From Calonectria ilicicola (lineage: Eukaryota; Ascomycota; Sordariomycetes; Hypocreales; Nectriaceae): a DNA stretch of 64,000 nt. Below the pieces are notes generated by a model. That model worked only from the letters and a program-made list of their open reading frames with translations, searched no databases and had not been told where the DNA came from. The stretch lies in contig CP085826.1 in assembly GCA_020809705.1 (NCBI GenBank), positions 3,596,001 to 3,660,000 of the forward strand, written 5' to 3'. A program made the translations under genes and the position numbers. Shown here one piece after another: positions 44,167 to 55,136 of the stretch (within the stretch, counting starts at the first letter, position 1; every line of letters begins with the position of its first letter).

Positions 44167-46626
44167 TCAGCACCATCTTTCGTGAGGCTCTCGCCACTGC
44201 ACCCCCAATATCTCAAATATCCTCTTCTCATCTGTCCCCTCCACAAGTTCCCCTTCAGTAACCTTGACTCGTTGCGGGCCACGCATCACGTCCTTGTACA
44301 GGCCGCGCTGATTCAGCCTCATGCCCTTTTTGGACGCTAGTAGCCGCATGCTACGGTTGAAGATGTCGTTTCCCGTAAAGTAGATTAGCGCAGCTCCCAT
44401 CTCTGACTCGGGAACCAACAGAAAGTCGATGCGCCTCCAGACCGGCTTGTGATTGTCTTCGTTGAAGCCACGGATTTTGGGGAGCACGCAGCACCCGTGC
44501 CATTTGCTGCCATCATGACTGCTTACTTTGGATGATGCCAACCTTGCGACGAGGAACTGGTCGGCCTCGAGCCGCCGCACAAGTTCATCCAGAAAAGGCC
44601 GCAAATCTCCAGCTGACCCTGTATTTGGCTTGGTGACCATGAAGTCTATGTCGCCTGAGGATTCTGCTCCTCGTCGGTAGCTCCCACCAATAATGAGTTG
44701 TACTTGAGGATCCACAGCCTGTGCCATATTCATCACAACTTGACCGAGGGCTTCGACTTCGCGTCGGGGTATCCGGGTGTTGAGGTCGTCATAATGCTCT
44801 ATTCCAATCAGCTGGTTCGGTGTAAGTTTGGCATTGGTCTTGAGGTCGTCGAGCGTGCGGTGTCCCTGGGCAATCCATTGCTGAGCCTGGCTGGTGCCTA
44901 CGCCGTAGATGCCTAGGAATAGTTGGAGCACTTTGTCCATAGGGTTCTCCTGGGCGTATTCCAGTTTCTTGAGCCGATTGGTCGTGACGATTTCCTCAAT
45001 CTTTTGTGCCAAGCGTAAACCAACATTCGGTAATCGAAACGCGTCTTCTTCGGCTTCGATTTTGGTGTCCTGGCGCCGGAGTGTGCTTATGGCTTTCCGG
45101 TACGCGATGATGCGCCAATGATCGTTCATGCGATCATAATAATCCGCCATTTGCTGCAGCACCTCAATGGTGCGCGCATTGGGGTTCCCCGCTTTTGCAT
45201 TTTTGGTTCCGGCTGAATTGCATGCGAACCGGTCTTCAAACGCCAGGTTTTTGCGACTGGATCGCGTTTTCCTCAGGCTGCGTTTTCGCTTGTTGGCCCG
45301 CTCGCCCTCTGAACCCGAGGCATCTATATCCGATGCAGCTTCCTCGGTATCCATGGCGGGATGCATATCGTCGTCTTCGGCATCTATAGGGAGATCCTTA
45401 AACCCCTGCATTATAGTGATGCACTCATTAAGCTCGTCTTCACGACTTTTCCCCTTTGCTGAGTTTGGTCGGTTTGTAGACTCTGGTCCGACGTTGCCCC
45501 CTAGACTCTTGTTTTCCGGTGTTTGTTTGTCTATTTGCTTGATGTTTGCCCCACCATCGTCCAAAGCGGCCTTTGGGAACGACATTGACCCTTCTAATAA
45601 CATAACAATTGGCTGTGAATCCGTTGGCGTTGGTGTTACGACAACTCGGCTTGCCTGCGGAGACTCCTCAAATCTCTCAGGTGTACCATCTGGTGGGACA
45701 TAATCCCATCTATTTGGGTTCCTCTGCGGTTGCTTGATCTTTGGAGAGGAGGCTGGTTCGTTCAGAATGGGCTGCAGTGCCGATGCTGACTTGTCCTTCT
45801 CGGTCGCTGGTTGACCTTTGAGCTTATACATTCTCTGATCGGTGTTGAGAATAGTCTTGTACTGGATGCAATCGATTGGATAATTTTCTTTCACAATCTC
45901 TGGCGGATGTAGCTTATTTGCACCTTTCAAGGTCCCTTCAATGTCCTTGAACGCAAGGGCTTTGTCCACGATGATGTGGGTAGCACTGATGATATTTCTC
46001 GTCCAAGTAGCACCGTACTCCCTGGCCTTTGCGATGCGCATGCGACGGACAGAACATATCTCGTTATCCGGGATATAGAAGAATGATAGATTTTTGAATA
46101 TTTGCTGGTTCTCTGGTCGTAGTTTTGGCGCTGACTCCCTCTTTCTCTTCTTGAGGGCCATGCTGGGGGACGGCGAGTCTTCACCCGATATAATAGAGGT
46201 GAAGTTTGGTGTTGAGAGTGTCCTTGAGATGTCTTTATGGGTAGGTCGAGTTGAGTCTGGTATGGGCGTGTCTTCCACGATGCTAATGTCTGGGTCTGAG
46301 GCGTTCATCAACGCGTTGACCCTGCCTTTTTGAGGAAAATTTGTGATGGGTGTGCCTTTTATGATCCGACCCCTACTGCTGGAAGCTGGGGAAGGCTCTG
46401 CAGCAACCCTTTTCGGCGTTGCCTTTGACTTTGACGGTTGCTCCTGAGTTAGATCCACCATCACGGGTGCTTGGCAGGTAGCAGCTGCTGAAATAACAGC
46501 TGCTTTTGCTTTGAAGAAGTCTCGCCACCGCTTTCTCTCGGCAAGCTCCATGTCGTTAAACTCATCATCGCTGTCAAAAGACTTGAGATGGTCGAAAAAT
46601 GCCGTCTTTTCTTTGAGGTCTGCCAT
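44167..46626 (-). CDS. POL4: Family X DNA polymerase (Pol lambda / POL4-like)
   Basis: A single exon of 819 aa. A BRCT-like region lies at about 175-280 (IFKNLSFFYIPDN, ATHIIVDKALAFKDI), then a long Ser/Pro/acidic linker, the 8-kDa lyase domain (ARTIEVLQQMADYYDRM, RLPNVGLRLAQKIEEI), the second helix-hairpin-helix (LGIYGVGTSQAQQW, 570-583), and the nucleotidyltransferase palm with GGSYRRG (647-653), catalytic Asp 659 and 661 in DIDFMV and the third Asp in RRIDFLLV (734). YFTG (749-752) and the ending WREPHER match the family. These enzymes fill short gaps in base excision repair and end joining in the nucleus. The start is the ATG at 46626; in-frame sequence upstream lacks domain character. 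The BRCT makes Pol lambda or yeast Pol4 type more likely than Pol beta. Confidence 0.92.
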   Translation of the reverse strand: MADLKEKTAFFDHLKSFDSDDEFNDMELAERKRWRDFFKAKAAVISAAATCQAPVMVDLTQEQPSKSKATPKRVAAEPSPASSSRGRIIKGTPITNFPQKGRVNALMNASDPDISIVEDTPIPDSTRPTHKDISRTLSTPNFTSIISGEDSPSPSMALKKRKRESAPKLRPENQQIFKNLSFFYIPDNEICSVRRMRIAKAREYGATWTRNIISATHIIVDKALAFKDIEGTLKGANKLHPPEIVKENYPIDCIQYKTILNTDQRMYKLKGQPATEKDKSASALQPILNEPASSPKIKQPQRNPNRWDYVPPDGTPERFEESPQASRVVVTPTPTDSQPIVMLLEGSMSFPKAALDDGGANIKQIDKQTPENKSLGGNVGPESTNRPNSAKGKSREDELNECITIMQGFKDLPIDAEDDDMHPAMDTEEAASDIDASGSEGERANKRKRSLRKTRSSRKNLAFEDRFACNSAGTKNAKAGNPNARTIEVLQQMADYYDRMNDHWRIIAYRKAISTLRRQDTKIEAEEDAFRLPNVGLRLAQKIEEIVTTNRLKKLEYAQENPMDKVLQLFLGIYGVGTSQAQQWIAQGHRTLDDLKTNAKLTPNQLIGIEHYDDLNTRIPRREVEALGQVVMNMAQAVDPQVQLIIGGSYRRGAESSGDIDFMVTKPNTGSAGDLRPFLDELVRRLEADQFLVARLASSKVSSHDGSKWHGCCVLPKIRGFNEDNHKPVWRRIDFLLVPESEMGAALIYFTGNDIFNRSMRLLASKKGMRLNQRGLYKDVMRGPQRVKVTEGELVEGTDEKRIFEILGVQWREPHERWC

Positions 46627-47416
46627 GTTGCAGTGTTGTTGTTGATGGAAACGGGTGTGAATGCAGCCGCAAAGTTGATGCGGCCTGTTTGAGTTTAATG
46701 TCCGCACGAAGCCCCGATGGTGCCTGGCGCAGGGTTCACGCAATGTTTGACCGGCTGTGAATCATGTGAGACGTGAGCCAGCCGGACAAAGGCGATGCTG
46801 CTGAGTTGTTTGGTTCTTTGACGCATCAGCTTGGAGCTGCTCTGCACGATTGGTGAATTATCGAGCTGGACACCCGGGCGTCTCGCATTGCCGCTGGGTT
46901 GGCCAGGCTGCAGCGCTATATTTGGCAAACATGACCCGCCAACTGCCCTATTAGGAAGAACTGGGCCGGCCACCAACAAGACCAACGCTGGTTTTCTTGG
47001 GTTCAGCAACTCACTCTGAAAAAGGTGTAGAGAGCTTTCAAGAAGCTGCGCGAGATAACGTCAAATTATTTTTTCATTTCTATACACATGAAAACTAGTA
47101 GTCAAGCTGATCGCTCGGCCTCCGCGCCCCCAGCACTAAATTGTCCCATGCTGAGCCCTTTTTTTTTTTTAAAATCCATTGCAACATATACACAGATGTT
47201 ATCGTACAAAAGGAGAAATATCCCTGCCGGAGCAAATCCAATATCCAAAAAAAAAAAAAAAAACTGGGTATCAATAATAAAAGAATCGAATAATGATGAT
47301 GATGTCGCCATCTATGTGTACAGATCCAAGGCGGAGCTTTGCCTCCTCAAAAAAAAATTCCAGTCCTCCTGCTCAGCGGCCACTGCTGTCCGGAGATAAT
47401 CGTGGAGTCAAATCAT
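46627..47416. other. Polymerase gene upstream region
   Basis: About 790 bases holding the polymerase promoter and the 3' region of the transporter gene. A-runs occur at 47249-47264 and a T-run at 47159-47170. No gene is seen. Confidence 0.5.
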
Positions 47417-49173
47417 TTATTGAGGGAACGCGACTGGGGCGGGCGGAGGTTGGCCGCCAAACATCCGTGCGTCAATCATGGGAATGCTGTTCTTCTCGTA
47501 TGGGTGAAAAGCTGTGGGATCAGCTGAGTAGCGGCTCCCAGCCTCGTTCTCCAGGTCGTTGACGACCTCCCTGGTCAGCTCGACGTAGTCGTAGGCAAAC
47601 TCGCCAATCTCTGCGTCGTCGATACCCACAATCTCGGCATCTTCGGTGGCGCGCAGGCGGAGACCAGGAATCATGTTCATGATAAAGAGGATCAAGCAGG
47701 TGCCTGTGAAGGAGTACAGGCCGCCGGTAAATGAGTCTGCGAGCTGGTAGCCCATCTGGGCCCAGTGGTGGTCGATCCAGCCGCCGTCGATACGCGTGGT
47801 TCCGTCGAGGGCAGCGATGGTTTTGCTGGCGAAAAAGGCGGTGCACACGTTGCCGACAAGGCCGCCGACCCCGTGCACGGCGAAAATGTCGAGGGCATCG
47901 TCAATACCCAGCAGGAATTTAACCTTGGTAGCGTAGTTGGAAAAGGAAGCTCCGAGCACACCGAAAATAACTGCGGACCACACAGGGACGAAGCCTATCC
48001 ATATTCATTAGTACTTTTGTCTTCTCATCAGGGACCCATCTCTCGCCATCTCAACATACCAGAGCCAGGGGTGATGGACACGAGGCCCGCAACAACGCCA
48101 GAGCAAAAGCCAACAGTTGACCACTTCCTCTCCAGGCGGTAATCCAAAATACACCAGGTCATACCTCCAACGCAGGCGGCCAGGTTGGTCACGACAGCTG
48201 CGAGGACGCCGCGGAGATTGGCGGAGAGGGCGGAGCCAGCGTTGAAACCGAACCAGCCCACCCAGAGAAAAACAGTGCCGATGACGATGTGGGTGACGTT
48301 GTGAGGGCGGTAGTTGAGTTCGTGGGTGCCATGGCCGCGGCGCTTGCCAAGCATCATGGAGTAGGCGAGGGCAGCGCTGCCGGAGGCAATGTGCACGGGA
48401 GTGCCGCCAGCAAAGTCGAGGCCGCCCATCTTGTTGGACCACCCGCTGGGGTTCCAGGTCCAGCAGGCAATTGGATCGTAGATGACGGTAGCCCAGATGA
48501 ACATGAAGATGACGCAGGGCAGCATCCGGCCGCGCTCGGCGACGGCGCCGGTGGCGAGGGCGACGGTGATGGCCGAGAACATGCCCTGGTATACGGCGAA
48601 GAGCAGGTCCGGAAGCTTCTCGGAGCCCACCGAAGGCCGGGCCAGGACATCGCGGAATCCAAAATTGGCAAGGTTACCAATGTAAGGGCCGGCCGTGTGC
48701 GAAAAGGTCAGAGAATATCCCCAGAAGAACCACTGGAAACATGTTACAGCGGCGCTCATTACTGAGAGCCAAATCAGGGAGAGGGCCGACTTCCGGCGGG
48801 CGAGGCCTGAGTAGAAGAAGCTGCATTTCCGCGGCGTGTTAGTCGAGTGACTTGGCTGAGTGTGTGTCCTGTATGACACTGGGATGTACCGATTGGAGGC
48901 ATTCCGTCCCGAAAAAGAAACTCAAATAAGAAATGCAACACTCACCCAACACCGGGAATCATAAGCAAGACCAAGGCCGTGGCTGTTAGCATCCAGGCAA
49001 TGTCGCCAGCCTGCGTGCGGGCGCACCAGAGTCAGCTTGCGGGCGTTGAACCGGGTGACGACCCACATTGGGTCAAATCAGCGACTCACCTGGTACCAGA
49101 TGTTGACGTCGACCTCGAGGGGATCAGCGCCCTTTGCGCCGGTGCCATTGTAGGCCACCACGACGTCTGTCAT
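47417..49173 (-). CDS. Ammonium transporter, Mep/Amt/Rh family
   Basis: Exons are 49173-49090, 49010-48946, 48820-48060 and 47994-47417, giving 495 aa. The splices restore MIPGVGFFYSGLARRKSALS, the Amt signature. Further family elements are FQWFFWGYSL, DFAGGTPVHIASGSAALAYS (containing the conserved twin-His region's first histidine), LWVGWFGFNAGSALSAN, and DALDIFAVHGVGGLVGN carrying the second histidine. About eleven membrane helices are expected with a cytosolic C-tail. It imports ammonium across the plasma membrane, and some paralogues also act as nitrogen sensors; which paralogue this is cannot be said. Three HGATAR motifs within about 350 bases upstream fit control by an AreA/NIT2 GATA factor. 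Confidence 0.95.
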
Positions 49174-52100
49174 GGTTGAGAAGGATCGCGAGGATTTCGT
49201 AAAAGGGCCTCTCTGCAGGTTTTCCTTGGGTGGGTAGGAAAGAGGGAAGGGTTAAAGAGGTGCGCGCCTTCGCGTGGCGGGAGACGGAGCAAGAGATAAG
49301 AGAAAGTGGCCGTGTAAGGATGAGGCAGCGGAGGGCGGGACGTCAGCCCAGAGATAAAGGATAGAGAGGACCGGGTTTGTAGTAAAGGGCGCAAGAGAGA
49401 GAGAGAGAGCGAGCACAGAGCAACGACGGGAACACAAAACGGGGAAAAACAATTCACTAAACAATAAATTCGATGTGATGTAATGTAAAGAGAAAAAAAA
49501 ATGAGGGAATGGGAGATTTATCTTGGCGACACGAGTAAGGGAAGCAGACCAGAATTATACGCCAGCAAGTTCGGGGTCCGAAGCAGAAAGAGAAAGGGCC
49601 AGCTGCGATGGAATGGTTAAAAGAGAAGCACGACCGACCGAGCTATCTTTTCGGATAGCGCTCTTCTGTTCGCTTGTTCGGCCGGGGGAGGGGGTCGACC
49701 CAAACGCCAACACCAACATGGAACGGAGTGGCCACACCCTGGATGCGTCTTGAAGGGGGCCCTGTGGCGTTGGTGGACGACTGGCGGCCGGGGGGCGGGC
49801 TATGCTGGTGGCAGAAAAAAGAAAAGAAAAAAAAAATACAGGAAGGAGGGGGGCGAAAAGCAATACAAGAAAAAGAAAGCAACCAAACGTTAAAGCGCCA
49901 AAGGCCAGTAGGGGAAAACTGACACCTCTATTTCCAATTGGCGCTGATCATGATGCTCCATCTAGGGCCGCATCTCATACTTTTTTTTTTCTACTGCACT
50001 AAAAAAAAAAAAAAGCCAGGTTCCCTCCCCCAAGGAAAAAAATCCCAAGTGGGGGAATTGCTTGCGTCGGGTGGGCTCTGAGCTAAACCCCCCGGCTGGG
50101 GCGGATGCTTATCGATTTTCACCCCATTTTATCCGCAACTGGACTCGCTACTCACAGACAACAACGTCTCGTTGAGAACGACACAACGCACAGAGAGGCA
50201 GAGAGAGTAAGCAAGCAATCACATGGCCGCGCAACTAATTATCCCGTCCCGGGGAACTGGCATCATCGACACGTCAACTACAATATGCAGGAAAAAGTTG
50301 CGAGATTGCGAGGTTTCAACGCTCTCGGCCTCATTCTCCCCATAAGGCTGCTGCTCATGCTCAACTGGCGACTCAGATAAGACAAAACAAAAAGGCCACC
50401 ACCATCATCAAAAGTAGTCTGGTCTCTGTTGCCGGAACATCCTGAGACTATTGGATCGGCTACTCCTGATTGTATCAACAGAGAAAAAAAAACCCCCCGG
50501 CTAGCCGTCTGTCACTTTGATATCTTATTTCTTATTTTTTTTCCCTTTTACACTCGTCATTGCAATGACGAACGTGCTCCTCAGGTAAAACCCAAGACAC
50601 ACAAAAGACCGACACATCTATTCCTCATATGTTCAACTGATAAGACCCCGGAGCTTGAGCCCCAGATCCCTGACTCACCAGCGTAATAATAGTATGGGTG
50701 CCGTGCACGAGTTTCCCAGGGCCCCCAGCATTACTAGGTAGGCCCTCCGCATGGCGAGAGAAAAAAAAAACGTCGATTTGGGGCTACCATCGGAGCTAGG
50801 ATATGATGTGACATGTGGTATATCAACTGCAAGGCAACGGTGTGGGTTTCACGAGGCGATGGACAGTCGTGAAAACTGCCATCTAACTGGACAATCCATT
50901 AAAGCTTGGTTGAGAGTTTCGCCATCCTCTTACAACACACTCATCCAGCCAGAAGCTTCGTACTTTCCTTCTGCTGCAACGGCCGGGTCGAATTCAGCTC
51001 CAAGTGGAAACACACACAGACACTTACAGGCACGCCTCCAATCAAACAACGGGACGACAGTTGTCCGATGGTGACGGCTCCTAACAGGGGCATCGGCTGC
51101 GCTAGCCAGCTTCTTCGCAACGCACAGCCAACCAACAGGTCAGGTCATCTCCATGGCATTAATTCCCGTCCCAGATGTCTCGCCTACGCATTTTATCTGG
51201 CCGTGTTATACGCAAGTAAAGCAATGTTAGGTCAGCGGCCCAGGGGGTCAGGGGGCCAGGGAGGAGGTGGCAATGGTATTCCAGAAATCAATACCCCAAG
51301 CAAGGGACGCACGCAGCGGCCTTGCAAGGTGATGATGGGCCACTTTCTTCCTTGTTCGGCGGAATACCGCTACAACGGCAGATGCCACATTGAGGCAAAG
51401 AAGAAAAAAAAGGACGCCAAGGGCCGCATAAAAAAAAACAAAGGTGTAAAGCCACAACCGTGTACACATCTGCAACTAACACACCTGAGGCTTGGGATTA
51501 GGCCCCGTTGCTGATAAGCCCCCTCGCGCTGATTGGCCGCGCCAAAGGTGGGGGCTATCAACGGTGAGGTCTTGATACTTAGCTACCGCGAAATGGTAAT
51601 GGCTTCCTGCACTTTTACCAACACACGGCACTATCATGACGACCCTTTAGGCCAGGTGTGCGTCACTCCCCTTGGTGCTGTAATTGCTTTTCCCCTTAGC
51701 TTCACCGGCCGACACCCGTCGCCATCTCGAATATCCCTTGCCCCTCGATGGCCTGCCTGCTTCCCTGTCACTCCCCATCCAGCGCAGTGGATGGGACAAG
51801 GAACATTCTCTATGGATTGTAAATCGATTTTTGCCTCTTCAGGTCTTGCTTGCTTGCTTTCTCCCATGTGTGTATGGTGGCCCCCCCCTGAAACTAGGCA
51901 GCCCGGCCTTCCTCGCTGGGATACGAACCTTGGGCCCGGAATCCAAAAGAACCGGTCCCTTTCTTTTCATGCTTACACGTCTTGCGTATCTCGGGACGTG
52001 CTAGACTCACATCTCTCCACACATCCAACATCGAGGGCCCTTGTTTAATCACAATCGACATGTCTCGTCTCACCTGTGATGATGGTCTCCTCGTGCGCCA

Positions 52101-53103
52101 TCTGGAACGGGAAACGAGGGGAAGGGAAGGGAGGGGAGGGGAGGGGAGGAGAGGGGGCGCAAAGAAACGACGACGCCGAGGGTGCCGCCTCTGAGCAAAG
52201 GGGGCGGTGGCATCCGTCCCGCACCACGCTCCCGAAAGCAAAGCAATTCCGCGGTCTGGGCAGCCGTCATGGGCCTCGCCGGCCGCCGCCACCACCTCCA
52301 AATTATCATCAGCCGTGACGCAAGCCCATGCAGATGAAGAACTAGGGAAGAGTCAAACATGCCACTACGGCAAAGGCGGAAGTGCTCTCCTCCTTTACCG
52401 GCAAAGTAGTGCAGTATGCTCTGCTCTTGTGCCGGCAGTTGCCTCTTTCTTTCTAGATATCTATCCTAAATGACTGCGTGGCGTTATGCGCGGCTAGTCT
52501 AGTAGGGCCTATCGGCACCGCCACCAGTAGATTTGAATGTGCTTGTAAGAATATGCGTTGGCTGATTTACAGCCAGTCTTTGTCCTGGAAATTCAGATTT
52601 TCAAGAAATGTGCCCGACTATAGGTTGGGTTTCCGAATTATCACTTTCCTTCCAGAATAAGAGCACAGAAGCTCATTGAACTTGCTGTAAATTCCCCCGA
52701 GAACCTGCCCGAGACGTCAATGTGGTGGCGGATAAACTAGTCCTCAACCTCCGGAACCCATGCTATGGGGTTGGCGCCCATGGTTGATTGGGACATTATC
52801 TTTCCTGATAGGCTTATCCCTTTAGATACTCTCCGGGTTAGCAATGACACACGAAATCAGAAAACTCATATCAATTAACGCTGGACTATCAATTCCTTCC
52901 AGGGCTGATGTCCAGAGGGTCAGCTACGCTAACTTCATGATCAACCTGGGGCAACCGATTCGATCCACTTACTCCGTACCCTCCAACCCCTTGATTATAA
53001 CGCTTATCCCCCCGGATATTGGTCCAATTCACACCCGGTGTAATAGTAAAACACGGGCCATGACAGGCTTAAACGGACGTAAACCAAGAGCACCTGGGGG
53101 CTT
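49174..53103. other. Long region without a recognised gene
   Basis: About 3.9 kb between the transporter start and the small membrane-protein locus. The first 350 bases hold GATA motifs. Many short overlapping open frames occur on both strands, none with domain character. A G-rich tract lies at 52117-52158. I see no TE protein fragments. Confidence 0.45.
49294..49523. promoter_or_regulatory. Cluster of three HGATAR (AreA/NIT2-type) sites
   Basis: AGATAA occurs at 49294-49299 and 49352-49357 on the plus strand and at 49518-49523 on the minus strand, 120-350 bases upstream of the ammonium transporter ATG. GATA sites are frequent by chance, but paired sites upstream of a Mep/Amt gene agree with known nitrogen metabolite control in ascomycetes. 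Confidence 0.45.
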
Positions 53104-54051
53104 TTATTCCCACCACTCAGCTGGGCCACTTGCTTCCTGAATGATGAGATCGCAAAAGCCTGTGCCAAAGTACATGGCTATCCACCATGCCAAGATTGTC
53201 AGGTTCTGCCACATCCACACCTCCTATGGTTGGCTATGGATGATAACCTCCTTTCTCCAGAACCAGGTCGGTCGGGCAAGGCGGCCCAGAGTGTAAACCG
53301 CCTACTATTGTCAGCTAGTAATCTCCACATAGAAAATACTTTGTTTGGGAGCATTACCGTTTCAGCAACATCCAGGAGTGGTGAGAGAGCCCATGCATGA
53401 ACAAATAGTTGTCTCAAGCTAAGATGGTTGGGGAACCAAAATGCACCCAGATCCACCTGGGTGCCAACGACGTGGTAGACGCCGAGCTGGATGAGTCCCA
53501 CAATGGATGCGAATCCTAGTAGCCCCATAACCATAGATCGGATCACGCTCTGATTTCTGCCCTGTCGCAATGGATGCAACCAAATGACCCCCACACCACT
53601 GGCTTCAATGTCCCGCCTCTGAGTTGAGTTAGTAAGGTTGTGCTCCTGTCAAGCACACGTTGCAATAGAAGCATCTCACATTCTGACGCAAGGGTTCCAA
53701 TGTTCCGAGTATGGTAAAGCTCGCCAGCAAATGCGCAATCAGCATTCGCAATTGGTCATTGTTCATCTCGTCAATCGAGGATGGCATTTCCCCCGCAAAG
53801 CCGATTTCCGAAAGAGTCTCGTGGGCTGCCGCACACAGCGCGCCGGTGCTGAGAAAGTAGAGCCAACTGAACCACCAAGGACGCTCCCCAGGCCACATCA
53901 AGAAGGTACCGAGGCCATAAATTATGTGTTCGAGGAGGGAGTCGGTAAATAGATGGGAGAGAAACGGTCGATAGCGCTCGCGGAGCAGGCTAGGGGGAAG
54001 CGAGAGGAGGGACAATGCCCAAAAGAAGAGGTGGTGTTTTGCAGACAGCAT
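53104..54051 (-). pseudogene. Small multi-pass membrane protein with an in-frame TAG
   Basis: Exons are 54051-53680, 53618-53358 and 53301-53224, giving 236 aa to a TAG at 53226-53224. Hydrophobic helices are visible (LFFWALSLLSL, WWFSWLYFLSTGALCAA, MVMGLLGFASIVGLIQLGV). After the TAG the same frame stays open for 39 codons to TAA at 53104-53106 and reads like coding sequence (VWMWQNLTILAWWIAMYFG), a further membrane helix. This suggests that the ancestral protein was about 276 aa and that this copy carries a stop, possibly CAG to TAG. Alternatives are a real shorter protein or stop-codon readthrough; the only GT..AG interval spanning the stop is 24 bases, too short for an intron. I do not recognise the family. 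Confidence 0.6.
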
Positions 54052-55136
54052 AGCACTGGTTTTAATCTCGGAATGACTATATGTGGTTGCCTAAGAGCAT
54101 GTTTCGATAAAGTGAAGAAAAGAATGTGCTAGTGAAATACACAAGTCAGATATGTAATGAAAGTGTCAAACGAAAGGCCAACGCTATGACACAAAGTTGG
54201 TGTCAAAAGGAGCAAACTGGTTCTCACAAAACTCAATCGCTTGCGTCAGCAAGTGTTCGATAAGAGATTACATTATGGCTTGCTCTTTCCTCGTGGCCAA
54301 ATTTGTTTGGCAGGTGGCAAGCAATATGCAAACACATGATTAAATGAGAGAATGGGCCAAGCAACACATTGAATATACAGAGGAGCATCTTAGTATTTGA
54401 ATGGCATGATTTCACATTCTCTCTACTCGTATAATCTCAATAATACTTTCGTAATAATTACAATGAAACGCAGCTTGCTTTCTTTAATCCTATCATCACA
54501 CTAACAACATGATCCTTACTCGTATTTTTCTGGTGTTCATCCTTCATCAGTGATCTTAAGTGTAGGCAATTATAGTGAACACTAGGCACAAGTAGTAGAG
54601 TAGAGGTAATCAACAATGGTATTGTGAACATGGGTTGTATTCGACCCTCTCAGACACATGACTAACTATAAACTTGCCGGAGCAACCAATATATACATCC
54701 AATCCACTCTTCGTCGCCTTGACCCAATCTATTCCAACAATTGGGTAGGCAGTACTACAAGAAAACATTATATACCAACTGTATCGCCAGATGCTGATGA
54801 CCCTCGAAGTTATTTGAGGAGTCTCAAGCTGTTGGCTGTATAACAATAATAATAATAATAATAAGAAAGAAAAAAAAACTCCACCCAAAAAGCATGCGAT
54901 CCCAATATTAGGGTGCATATGTGAGCGCCAGTAATCCCAATAGCGGGGTCAAACCCATTCCGCTCCAAAAATTGTGTGATAGTGTGCGTTGCAGCCAGCA
55001 TTTGTTGGCTGGGTCGTCTCAAATAAGTTCAAATGAAGATAGGAAAACCCACGGTAACTCCTTTTCGCTAAATGCAGAATCCCATTCGGTTGTTCGCCGA
55101 AGTGGGACCGTCCCATTACCTCGGTGTTCCTTCTCT
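54052..55136. other. AT-rich intergenic region
   Basis: About 1.1 kb between two minus-strand genes, with an (AAT)n run at 54845-54864. No gene is seen. Confidence 0.5.
54845..54864. repeat. (AAT)n microsatellite
   Basis: About six AAT units followed by an A-rich stretch. Confidence 0.9.

Noticed and set aside
24192..46626. A DNA-repair gene cluster (SNF2, RAD17, polymerase lambda-like)
   Set aside because: The three genes are 4-12 kb apart, on different strands and interspersed with purine, signalosome, peroxisome and esterase genes; eukaryotic gene order of this kind is usually chance.
51533..52048. 171-codon open frame on the plus strand in the 49-53 kb gap
   Set aside because: Composition is irregular (Pro/Ser/Cys-rich), with no hydrophobic core pattern, splice signals or known motif.
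53203..53226. Possible 24-base intron that would remove the TAG
   Set aside because: GT and AG ends exist, but 24 bases is below any practical fungal intron length and there is no room for a branch site.
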